64,000 bases of DNA from Henricia sp. BOLD:AAB3569 (Eukaryota > Echinodermata > Asteroidea > Spinulosida > Echinasteridae). The stretch is taken from the NCBI GenBank assembly GCA_037783545.1, contig JBBELK010000688.1, positions 1 to 64,000 on the forward strand, written 5' to 3'. Shown piece after piece: positions 1 to 12,530 of the stretch. A model generated the notes under the pieces. That model was not told the origin of the DNA. It made no database searches and worked only from the letters and a program-made list of their open reading frames with translations. The translations under genes and the position numbers were made by a program. How positions within the stretch are numbered: the stretch's first letter is position 1; every line of letters begins with the position of its first letter.

Positions 1-3000
1 ATTTGAAGTTGGTTGGAAATTTCCTTGATTTCCAAATTTGCCGGCATTTGGGACACACTTTGACCTAATTCCCGTCACAATCTGGGGTGAGTCAACGGCC
101 GTACAAATGTACACCAGCGCGGCGCAGGGTGTCCCAACAGCCACGGTTAGGGGAATAACCACGCAGCCGAGCTCCGTTTTCCCTAAACTCTAAAATTTCT
201 CCGTCATTTCCCAGCGAAAATCTGTCAATTTTGCATGACAAGTGCGGAATATATACAGTTTGGAGCATGCACAATTTGAAGTTGGTTGGAAAATTCCTTG
301 ATTTCCAAATTTGCCGGCATTTGGGACACACTTTGACCTAATTCCCGTCACAATCTGGGGTGAGTCAACGGCCGTAGAAATGTACACCAGCGCGGCGCAG
401 GGTGTCCCAACAGCCACGGTTAGGGGAATAACCACGCAGCCGAGCTCCGTTTTCCCTAAACTCTGAAATTTCTCCGTCATTTCCTAGCGAAAATCTGTCA
501 ATTTTGCATGACAAGTGCGGAATATATACAGTTTGGAGCATGCAAATTTTGAAGTTGGTTGGAAAATTCCTTGATTTCCAAATTTGCCGGCATTTGGGAC
601 ACACTTTGACCTAATTCCCGTCACAATCTGGGGTGAGTCAACGGCCGTAGAAATGTACACCAGCGCGGCGCAGGGTGTCCCAACAGCCACGGTTAGGGGA
701 ATAACCACGCAGCCGAGCTCCGTTTTCCCTAAACTCTAAAATTTCTCCGTCATTTCCCAGCGAAAATCTGTCAATTTTGCATGACAAGTGCGGAATATAT
801 ACAGTTTGGAGCATGCACAATTTGAAGTTGGTTGGAAAATTCCTTGATTTCCAAATTTGCCGGCATTTGGGACACACTTTGACCTAATTCCCGTCACAAT
901 CTGGGGTGAGTCAACGGCCGTAGAAATGTACACCAGCGCGGCGCAGGGTGTCCCAACAGCCACGGTTAGGGGAATAACCACGCAGCCGAGCTCCGTTTTC
1001 CCTAAACTCTGAAATTTCTCCGTCATTTCCTAGCGAAAATCTGTCAATTTTGCCATGACAAGTGCGGAATATATACAGTTTGGAGCATGCAAATTTTGAA
1101 GTTGGTTGGAAAATTCCTTGATTTCCAAATTTGCCGGCATTTGGGACACACTTTGACCTAATTCCCGTCACAATCTGGGGTGAGTCAACGGCCGTAGAAA
1201 TGTACACCAGCGCGGCGCAGGGTGTCCCAACAGCCACGGTTAGGGGAATAACCACGCAGCCGAGCTCCGTTTTCCCTAAACTCTGAAATTTCTCCGTCAT
1301 TTCCCAGCGAAAATCTGTCAATCTTGCATGACAAGTGCGGAATATATACAGTTTGGAGCATGCAAAATTTGAAGTTGGTTGGAAAATTCCTTGATTTCCA
1401 AATTTGCCGGCATTTGGGACACACTTTGACCTAATTCCCGTCACAATCTGGGGTGAGTCAACGGCCGTACAAATGTACACCAGCGCGGCGCAGGGGTGTC
1501 CCAACAGCCACGGTTAGGGGAATAACCACGCAGCCGAGCTCCGTTTTCCCTAATCTCTAAAATTTCTCCGTCATTTCCCAGCGAAAATCTGTCAATTTTG
1601 CATGACAAGTGCGGAATATATACAGTTTGGAGCATGCACAATTTGAAGTTGGTTGGAAAATTCCTTGATTTCCAAATTTGCCGGCATTTGGGACACACTT
1701 TGACCTAATTCCCGTCACAATCTGGGGTGAGTCAACGGCCGTAGAAATGTACACCAGCGCGGCGCAGGGTGTCCCAACAGCCACGGTTAGGGGAATAACC
1801 ACGCAGCCGAGCTCCGTTTTCCCTAAACTCTGAAATTTCTCCGTCATTTCCTAGCGAAAATCTGTCAATTTTGCATGACAAGTGCGGAATATATACAGTT
1901 TGGAGCATGCAAATTTTGAAGTTGGTTGGAAAATTCCTTGATTTCCAAATTTGCCGGCATTTGGGACACACTTTGACCTAATTCCCGTCACAATCTGGGG
2001 TGAGTCAACGGCCGTAGAAATGTACACCAGCGCGGCGCAGGGTGTCCCAACAGCCACGGTTAGGGGAATAACCACGCAGCCGAGCTCCGTTTTCCCTAAA
2101 CTCTGAAATTTCTCCGTCATTTCCCAGCGAAAATCTGTCAATCTTGCATGACAAGTGCGGAATATATACAGTTTGGAGCATGCAAAATTTGAAGTTGGTT
2201 GGAAAATTCCTTGATTTCCAAATGTGCCGGCATTTGGGACACACTTTGACCTAATTCCCGTCACAATCTGAGGTGAGTCAACGGCCGTACAAATGTACAC
2301 CAGCGCGGCGCATGCGCAGGGTGTCCCAACAGCCACGGTTAGGGGAATAACCACGCAGCCGAGCTCCGTTTTCCCTAAACTCTGAAATTTCTCCGTCATT
2401 TCCCAGCGAAAATCTGTCAATTTTGCATGACAAGTGAGGAATATATACAGTTTGGAGCATGCAAAATTTGAAGTTGGTTGGAAATTTCCTTGATTTCCAA
2501 ATTTGCCGGCATTTGGGACACACTTTGACCTAATTCCCGTCACAATCTGGGGTGAGTCAACGGCCGTACAAATGTACACCAGCGCGGCGCAGGGTGTCCC
2601 AACAGCCACGGTTAGGGGAATAACCACGCAGCCGAGCTCCGTTTTCCCTAAACTCTAAAATTTCTCCGTCATTTCCCAGCGAAAATCTGTCAATTTTGCA
2701 TGACAAGTGCGGAATATATACAGTTTGGAGCATGCACAATTTGAAGTTGGTTGGAAAATTCCTTGATTTCCAAATTTGCCGGCATTTGGGACACACTTTG
2801 ACCTAATTCCCGTCACAATCTGGGGTGAGTCAACGGCCGTAGAAATGTACACCAGCGCGGCGCAGGGTGTCCCAACAGCCACGGTTAGGGGAATAACCAC
2901 GCAGCCGAGCTCCGTTTTCCCTAAACTCTGAAATTTCTCCGTCATTTCCTAGCGAAAATCTGTCAATTTTGCATGACAAGTGCGGAATATATACAGTTTG

Positions 3001-6000
3001 GAGCATGCAAATTTTGAAGTTGGTTGGAAAATTCCTTGATTTCCAAATTTGCCGGCATTTGGGACACACTTTGACCTAATTCCCGTCACAATCTGGGGTG
3101 AGTCAACGGCCGTAGAAATGTACACCAGCGCGGCGCAGGGTGTCCCAACAGCCACGGTTAGGGGAATAACCACGCAGCCGAGCTCCGTTTTCCCTAAACT
3201 CTAAAATTTCTCCGTCATTTCCCAGCGAAAATCTGTCAATTTTGCATGACAAGTGCGGAATATATACAGTTTGGAGCATGCACAATTTGAAGTTGGTTGG
3301 AAAATTCCTTGATTTCCAAATTTGCCGGCATTTGGGACACACTTTGACCTAATTCCCGTCACAATCTGGGGTGAGTCAACGGCCGTAGAAATGTACACCA
3401 GCGCGGCGCAGGGTGTCCCAACAGCCACGGTTAGGGGAATAACCACGCAGCCGAGCTCCGTTTTCCCTAAACTCTGAAATTTCTCCGTCATTTCCTAGCG
3501 AAAATCTGTCAATTTTGCATGACAAGTGCGGAATATATACAGTTTGGAGCATGCAAATTTTGAAGTTGGTTGGAAAATTCCTTGATTTCCAAATTTGCCG
3601 GCATTTGGGACACACTTTGACCTAATTCCCGTCACAATCTGGGGTGAGTCAACGGCCGTAGAAATGTACACCAGCGCGGCGCAGGGTGTCCCAACAGCCA
3701 CGGTTAGGGGAATAACCACGCAGCCGAGCTCCGTTTTCCCTAAACTCTGAAATTTCTCCGTCATTTCCCAGCGAAAATCTGTCAATCTTGCATGACAAGT
3801 GCGGAATATATACAGTTTGGAGCATGCAAAATTTGAAGTTGGTTGGAAAATTCCTTGATTTCCAATTTGCCGGCATTTGGGACACACTTTGACCTAATTC
3901 CCGTCACAATCTGGGGTGAGTCAACGGCCGTACAAATGTACACCAGCGCGGCGCAGGGTGTCCCAACAGCCACGGTTAGGGGAATAACCACGCAGCCGAG
4001 CTCCGTTTTCCCTAATCTCTAAAATTTCTCCGTCATTTCCCAGCGAAAATCTGTCAATTTTGCATGACAAGTGCGGAATATATACAGTTTGGAGCATGCA
4101 CAATTTGAAGTTGGTTGGAAAATTCCTTGATTTCCAAATTTGCCGGCATTTGGGACACACTTTGACCTAATTCCCGTCACAATCTGGGGTGAGTCAACGG
4201 CCGTAGAAATGTACACCAGCGCGGCGCAGGGTGTCCCAACAGCCACGGTTAGGGGAATAACCACGCAGCCGAGCTCCGTTTTCCCTAAACTCTGAAATTT
4301 CTCCGTCATTTCCTAGCGAAAATCTGTCAATTTTGCATGACAAGTGCGGAATATATACAGTTTGGAGCATGCAAATTTTGAAGTTGGTTGGAAAATTCCT
4401 TGATTTCCAAATTTGCCGGCATTTGGGACACACTTTGACCTAATTCCCGTCACAATCTGGGGTGAGTCAACGGCCGTAGAAATGTACACCAGCGCGGCGC
4501 AGGGGTGTCCCAACAGCCACGGTTAGGGGAATAACCACGCAGCCGAGCTCCGTTTTCCCTAAACTCTGAAATTTCTCCGTCATTTCCCAGCGAAAATCTG
4601 TCAATCTTGCATGACAATGTGCGGAATATATACAGTTTGGAGCATGCAAAATTTGAAGTTGGTTGGAAAATTCCTTGATTTCCAAATTTGCCGGCATTTG
4701 GACACACTTTGACCTAATTCCCGTCACAATCTGGGGTGAGTCAACGGCCGTACAAATGTACACCAGCGCGGCGCAGGGTGTCCCAACAGCCACGGTTAGG
4801 GGAATAACCACGCAGCCGAGCTCCGTTTTCCCTAAACTCTGAAATTTCTCCGTCATTTCCCAGCGAAAATCTGTCAATTTTGCATGACAAGTGCGGAATA
4901 TATACAGTTTGGAGCATGCACAATTTGAAGTTGGTTGGAAAATTCCTTGATTTCCAAATTTGCCGGCATTTGGGACACACTTTGACCTAATTCCCGTCAC
5001 AATCTGGGGTGAGTCAACGGCCGTAGAAATGTACACCAGCGCATGCGCAGGGTGTCCCAACAGCCACGGTTAGGGGAATAACCACGCAGCCGAGCTCCGT
5101 TTTCCCTAAACTCCGAAATTTCTCCGTCATTTCCCAGCGAAAATCTGTCAATTTTGCATGACAAGTGCGGAATATATACAGTTTGGAGCATGCAAAATTT
5201 GAAGTTGGTTGGAAAATTCCTTGATTTCCAAATGTGCCGGCATTTGGGACACACTTTGACCTAATTCCCGTCACAATCTGGGGTGAGTCAACGGCCGTAG
5301 AAATGTACACCAGCGCGGCGCAGGGTGTCCAACAGCCACGATTAGGGGAATAACCACGCAGCCGAGCTCCGTTTTCCCTAAACTCTGAAATTTCTCCGTC
5401 ATTTCCTAGCGAAAATCTGTCAATTTTGCATGACAAGTGCGGAATATATACAGTTTGGAGCATGCAAATTTTGAAGTTGGTTGGAAAATTCCTTGATTTC
5501 CAAATTTGCCGGCATTTGGGACACACTTTGACCTAATTCCCGTCACAATCTGGGGTGAGTCAACGGCCGTAGAAATGTACACCAGCGCGGCGCAGGGTGT
5601 CCCAACAGCCACGGTTAGGGGAATAACCACGCAGCCGAGCTCCGTTTTCCCTAAACTCTGAAATTTCTCCGTCATTTCCCAGCGAAAATCTGTCAATCTT
5701 GCATGACAAGTGCGGAATATATACAGTTTGGAGCATGCAAAATTTGAAGTTGGTTGGAAAATTCCTTGATTTCCAAATTTGCCGGCATTTGGGACACACT
5801 TTGACCTAATTCCCGTCACAATCTGGGGTGAGTCAACGGCCGTACAAATGTACACCAGCGCGGCGCAGGGTGTCCCAACAGCCACGGTTAGGGGAATAAC
5901 CACGCAGCCGAGCTCCGTTTTCCCTAATCTCTAAAATTTCTCCGTCATTTCCCAGCGAAAATCTGTCAATTTTGCATGACAAGTGCGGAATATATACAGT

Positions 6001-9000
6001 TTGGAGCATGCACAATTTGAAGTTGGTTGGAAAATTCCTTGATTTCCAAATTTGCCGGCATTTGGGACACACTTTGACCTAATTCCCGTCACAATCTGGG
6101 GTGAGTCAACGGCCGTAGAAATGTACACCAGCGCGGCGCAGGGTGTCCCAACAGCCACGGTTAGGGGAATAACCACGCAGCCGAGCTCCGTTTTCCCTAA
6201 ACTCTGAAATTTCTCCGTCATTTCCTAGCGAAAATCTGTCAATTTTGCATGACAAGTGCGGAATATATACAGTTTGGAGCATGCAAATTTTGAAGTTGGT
6301 TGGAAAATTCCTTGATTTCCAAATTTGCCGGCATTTGGGACACACTTTGACCTAATTCCCGTCACAATCTGGGGTGAGTCAACGGCCGTAGAAATGTACA
6401 CCAGCGCGGCGCAGGGTGTCCCAACAGCCACGGTTAGGGAATAACCACGCAGCCGAGCTCCGTTTTCCCTAAACTCTGAAATTTCTCCGTCATTTCCCAG
6501 CGAAAATCTGTCAATCTTGCATGACAAGTGCGGAATATATACAGTTTGGAGCATGCAAAATTTGAAGTTGGTTGGAAAATTCCTTGATTTCCAAATTTGC
6601 CGGCATTTGGGACACACTTTGACCTAATTCCCGTCACAATCTGGGGTGAGTCAACGGCCGTACAAATGTACACCAGCGCGGCGCAGGGTGTCCCAACAGC
6701 CACGGTTAGGGGAATAACCACGCAGCCGAGCTCCGTTTTCCCTAAACTCTGAAATTTCTCCGTCATTTCCCAGCGAAAATCTGTCAATTTTGCATGACAA
6801 GTGCGGAATATATACAGTTTGGAGCATGCACAATTTGAAGTTGGTTGGAAAATTCCTTGATTTCCAAATTTGCCGGCATTTGGGACACACTTTGACCTAA
6901 TTCCCGTCACAATCTGGGGTGAGTCAACGGCCGTAGAAATGTACACCAGCGCATGCGCAGGGTGTCCCAACAGCCACGGTTAGGGAATAACCACGCAGCC
7001 GAGCTCCGTTTTCCCTAAACTCCGAAATTTCTCCGTCATTTCCCAGCGAAAATCTGTCAATTTTGCATGACAAGGGAGGAATATATACAGTTTGGAGCAT
7101 GCAAAATTTGAAGTTGGTTGGAAAATTCCTTGATTTCCAAATGTGCCGGCATTTGGGACACACTTTGACCTAATTCCCGTCACAATCTGAGGTGAGTCAA
7201 CGGCCGTACAAATGTACACCAGCGCGGCGCATGCGCAGGGTGTCCCAACAGCCACGGTTAGGGGAATAACCACGCAGCCGAGCTCCGTTTTCCCTAAACT
7301 CTGAAATTTCTCCGTCATTTCCCAGCGAAAATCTGTCAATTTTGCATGACAAGGGAGGAATATATACAGTTTGGAGCATGCAAAATTTGAAGTTGGTTGG
7401 AAATTTCCTTGATTTCCAAATTTGCCGGCATTTGGGACACACTTTGACCTAATTCCCGTCACAATATGGGGTGAGTCAACGGCCGTACAAATGTACACCA
7501 GCGCGGCGCAGGGTGTCCCAACAGCCACGGTTAGGGGAATAACCACGCAGCCGAGCTCCGTTTTCCCTAAACTCTAAAATTTCTCCGTCATTTCCCAGCG
7601 AAAATCTGTCAATTTTGCATGACAAGTGCGGAATATATACAGTTTGGAGCATGCACAATTTGAAGTTGGTTGGAAAATTCCTTGATTTCCAAATTTGCCG
7701 GCATTTGGGACACACTTTGACCTAATTCCCGTCACAATCTGGGGTGAGTCAACGGCCGTAGAAATGTACACCAGCGCATGCGCAGGGTGTCCCAACAGCC
7801 ACGGTTAGGGGAATAACCACGCAGCCGAGCTCCGTTTTCCCTAAACTCCGAAATTTCTCCGTCATTTCCCAGCGAAAATCTGTCAATTTTGCATGACAAG
7901 TGCGGAATATATACAGTTTGGAGCATGCAAAATTTGAAGTTGGTTGGAAAATTCCTTGATTTCCAAATGTGCCGGCATTTGGGACACACTTTGACCTAAT
8001 TCCCGTCACAATCTGGGGTGAGTCAACGGCCGTAGAAATGTACACCAGCGCGGCGCAGGGTGTCCCAACAGCCACGGTTAGGGGAATAACCACGCAGCCG
8101 AGCTCCGTTTTCCCTAAACTCTGAAATTTCTCCGTCATTTCCTAGCGAAAATCTGTCAATTTTGCATGACAAGTGCGGAATATATACAGTTTGGAGCATG
8201 CAAATTTTGAAGTTGGTTGGAAAATTCCTTGATTTCCAAATTTGCCGGCATTTGGGACACACTTTGACCTAATTCCCGTCACAATCTGGGGTGAGTCAAC
8301 GGCCGTAGAAATGTACACCAGCGCGGCGCAGGGTGTCCCAACAGCCACGGTTAGGGGAATAACCACGCAGCCGAGCTCCGTTTTCCCTAAACTCTGAAAT
8401 TTCTCCGTCATTTCCCAGCGAAAATCTGTCAATCTTGCATGACAAGTGCGGAATATATACAGTTTGGAGCATGCAAAATTTGAAGTTGGTTGGAAAATTC
8501 CTTGATTTCCAAATTTGCCGGCATTTGGGACACACTTTGACCTAATTCCCGTCACAATCTGGGGTGAGTCAACGGCCGTACAAATGTACACCAGCGCGGC
8601 GCAGGGTGTCCCAACAGCCACGGTTAGGGGAATAACCACGCAGCCGAGCTCCGTTTTCCCTAATCTCTAAAATTTCTCCGTCATTTCCCAGCGAAAATCT
8701 GTCAATTTTGCATGACAAGTGCGGAATATATACAGTTTGGAGCATGCACAATTTGAAGTTGGTTGGAAAATTCCTTGATTTCCAAATTTGCCGGCATTTG
8801 GGACACACTTTGACCTAATTCCCGTCACAATCTGGGGTGAGTCAACGGCCGTAGAAATGTACACCAGCGCGGCGCAGGGTGTCCCAACAGCCACGGTTAG
8901 GGGAATAACCACGCAGCCGAGCTCCGTTTTCCCTAAACTCTGAAATTTCTCCGTCATTTCCTAGCGAAAATCTGTCAATTTTGCATGACAAGTGCGGAAT

Positions 9001-12000
9001 ATATACAGTTTGGAGCATGCAAATTTTGAAGTTGGTTGGAAAATTCCTTGATTTCCAAATTTGCCGGCATTTGGGACACACTTTGACCTAATTCCCGTCA
9101 CAATCTGGGGTGAGTCAACGGCCGTAGAAATGTACACCAGCGCGGCGCAGGGTGTCCCAACAGCCACGGTTAGGGGAATAACCACGCAGCCGAGCTCCGT
9201 TTTCCCTAAACTCTGAAATTTCTCCGTCATTTCCCAGCGAAAATCTGTCAATCTTGCATGACAAGTGCGGAATATATACAGTTTGGAGCATGCAAAATTT
9301 GAAGTTGGTTGGAAAATTCCTTGATTTCCAAATTTGCCGGCATTTGGGACACACTTTGACCTAATTCCCGTCACAATCTGGGGTGAGTCAACGGCCGTAC
9401 AAATGTACACCAGCGCGGCGCAGGGTGTCCCAACAGCCACGGTTAGGGGAATAACCACGCAGCCGAGCTTCGTTTTCCCTAAACTCTGAAATTTCTCCGT
9501 CATTTCCCAGCGAAAATCTGTCAATTTTGCATGACAAGTGCGGAATATATACAGTTTGGAGCATGCACAATTTGAAGTTGGTTGGAAAATTCCTTGATTT
9601 CCAAATTTGCCGGCATTTGGGACACACTTTGACCTAATTCCCGTCACAATCTGGGGTGAGTCAACGGCCGTAGAAATGTACACCAGCGCATGCGCAGGGT
9701 GTCCCAACAGCCACGGTTAGGGGAATAACCACGCAGCCGAGCTCCGTTTTCCCTAAACTCCGAAATTTCTCCGTCATTTCCCAGCGAAAATCTGTCAATT
9801 TTGCATGACAAGTGCGGAATATATACAGTTTGGAGCATGCAAAATTTGAAGTTGGTTGGAAAATTCCTTGATTTCCAAATGTGCCGGCATTTGGGACACA
9901 CTTTGACCTAATTCCCGTCACAATCTGAGGTGAGTCAACGGCCGTACAAATGTACACCAGCGCGGCGCATGCGCAGGGTGTCCCAACAGCCACGGTTAGG
10001 GGAATAACCACGCAGCCGAGCTCCGTTTTCCCTAAACTCTGAAATTTCTCCGTCATTTCCCAGCGAAAATCTGTCAATTTTGCATGACAAGTGAGGAATA
10101 TATACAGTTTGGAGCATGCAAAATTTGAAGTTGGTTGGAAATTTCCTTGATTTCCAAATTTGCCGGCATTTGGGACACACTTTGACCTAATTCCCGTCAC
10201 AATATGGGGTGAGTCAACGGCCGTACAAATGTACACCAGCGCGGCGCAGGGTGTCCCAACAGCCACGGTTAGGGGAATAACCACGCAGCCGAGCTCCGTT
10301 TTCCCTAAACTCTAAAATTTCTCCGTCATTTCCCAGCGAAAATCTGTCAATTTTGCATGACAAGTGCGGAATATATACAGTTTGGAGCATGCACAATTTG
10401 AAGTTGGTTGGAAAATTCCTTGATTTCCAAATTTGCCGGCATTTGGGACACACTTTGACCTAATTCCCGTCACAATCTGGGGTGAGTCAACGGCCGTAGA
10501 AATGTACACCAGCGCGGCGCAGGGTGTCCCAACAGCCACGGTTAGGGGAATAACCACGCAGCCGAGCTCCGTTTTCCCTAAACTCTGAAATTTCTCCGTC
10601 ATTTCCTAGCGAAAATCTGTCAATTTTGCATGACAAGTGCGGAATATATACAGTTTGGAGCATGCAAATTTTGAAGTTGGTTGGAAAATTCCTTGATTTC
10701 CAAATTTGCCGGCATTTGGGACACACTTTGACCTAATTCCCGTCACAATCTGGGGTGAGTCAACGGCCGTAGAAATGTACACCAGCGCGGCGCAGGGTGT
10801 CCCAACAGCCACGGTTAGGGGAATAACCACGCAGCCGAGCTCCGTTTTCCCTAAACTCTAAAATTTATCCGTCATTTCCCAGCGAAAATCTGTCAATTTT
10901 GCATGACAAGTGCGGAATATATACAGTTTGGAGCATGCACAATTTGAAGTTGGTTGGAAAATTCCTTGATTTCCAAATTTGCCGGCATTTGGGACACACT
11001 TTGACCTAATTCCCGTCACAATCTGGGGTGAGTCAACGGCCGTAGAAATGTACACCAGCGCGGCGCAGGGTGTCCCAACAGCCACGGTTAGGGGAATAAC
11101 CACGCAGCCGAGCTCCGTTTTCCCTAAACTCTGAAATTTCTCCGTCATTTCCTAGCGAAAATCTGTCAATTTTGCATGACAAGTGCGGAATATATACAGT
11201 TTGGAGCATGCAAATTTTGAAGTTGGTTGGAAAATTCCTTGATTTCCAAATTTGCCGGCATTTGGGACACACTTTGACCTAATTCCCGTCACAATCTGGG
11301 GTGAGTCAACGGCCGTAGAAATGTACACCAGCGCGGCGCAGGGTGTCCCAACAGCCACGGTTAGGGGAATAACCACGCAGCCGAGCTCCGTTTTCACTAA
11401 ACTCTGAAATTTCTCCGTCATTTCCCAGCGAAAATCTGTCAATCTTGCATGACAAGTGCGGAATATATACAGTTTGGAGCATGCAAAATTTGAAGTTGGT
11501 TGGAAAATTCCTTGATTTCCAAATTTGCCGGCATTTGGGACACACTTTGACCTAATTCCCGTCACAATCTGGGGTGAGTCAACGGCCGTAGAAATGTACA
11601 CCAGCGCATGCGCAGGGTGTCCCAACAGCCACGGTTAGGGGAATAACCACGCAGCCGAGCTCCGTTTTCCCTAAACTCCGAAATTTCTCCGTCATTTCCC
11701 AGCGAAAATCTGTCAATTTTGCATGACAAGTGCGGAATATATACAGTTTGGAGCATGCAAAATTTGAAGTTGGTTGGAAAATTCCTTGATTTCCAAATGT
11801 GCCGGCATTTGGGACACACTTTGACCTAATTCCCGTCACAATCTGAGGTGAGTCAACGGCCGTACAAATGTACACCAGCGCGGCGCATGCGCAGGGTGTC
11901 CCAACAGCCACGGTTAGGGGCTATAACCACGCAGCCGAGCTCCGTTTTCCCTAAACTCTGAAATTTCTCCGTCATTTCCCAGCGAAAATCTGTCAATTTT

Positions 12001-12530
12001 GCATGACAAGTGAGGAATATATACAGTTTGGAGCATGCAAAATTTGAAGTTGGTTGGAAATTTCCTTGATTTCCAAATTTGCCGGCATTTGGGACACACT
12101 TTGACCTAATTCCCGTCACAATCTGGGGTGAGTCAACGGCCGTACAAATGTACACCAGCGCGGCGCAGGGTGTCCCAACAGCCACGGTTAGGGGAATAAC
12201 CACGCAGCCGAGCTCCGTTTTCCCTAAACTCCGAAATTTCTCCGTCATTTCCCAGCGAAAATCTGTCAATTTTGCATGACAAGTGCGGAATATATACAGT
12301 TTGGAGCATGCAAAATTTGAAGTTGGTTGGAAAATTCCTTGATTTCCAAATGTGCCGGCATTTGGGACACACTTTGACCTAATTCCCGTCACAATCTGGG
12401 GTGAGTCAACGGCCGTACAAATGTACACCAGCGCGGCGCATGCGCAGGGTGTCCCAACAGCCACGGTTAGGGGAATAACCACGCAGCCGAGCTCCGTTTT
12501 CCCTAAACTCTGAAATTTCTCCGTCATTTC
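1..12530. repeat. Satellite sub-domain I: mixed two- and three-monomer groupings
   Basis: This left part of the array is marked by monomers with the CCTAGCG variant (for example 491, 1031, 1850), which puts an in-frame stop into the otherwise open minus-strand frame. They alternate with CTCTAAA and ATCTTGC variants. Variant order such as A-B-A-B-C-A-B-C-D recurs at shifted offsets (about 2462-2465, 2738 and 7657 bp), so the domain has been rearranged by unequal exchange instead of following one fixed higher-order unit. Single-base indels occur here, for example an extra C near 1054 and an extra G near 1494. The right limit is approximate and was set where CCTAG monomers become rarer. Confidence 0.6.

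Noticed and set aside
248-266. GGAATATATACAG as a TATA-type promoter in each monomer
   Set aside because: An AT word alone is not evidence of a promoter, and no transcript start or initiator element supports it.
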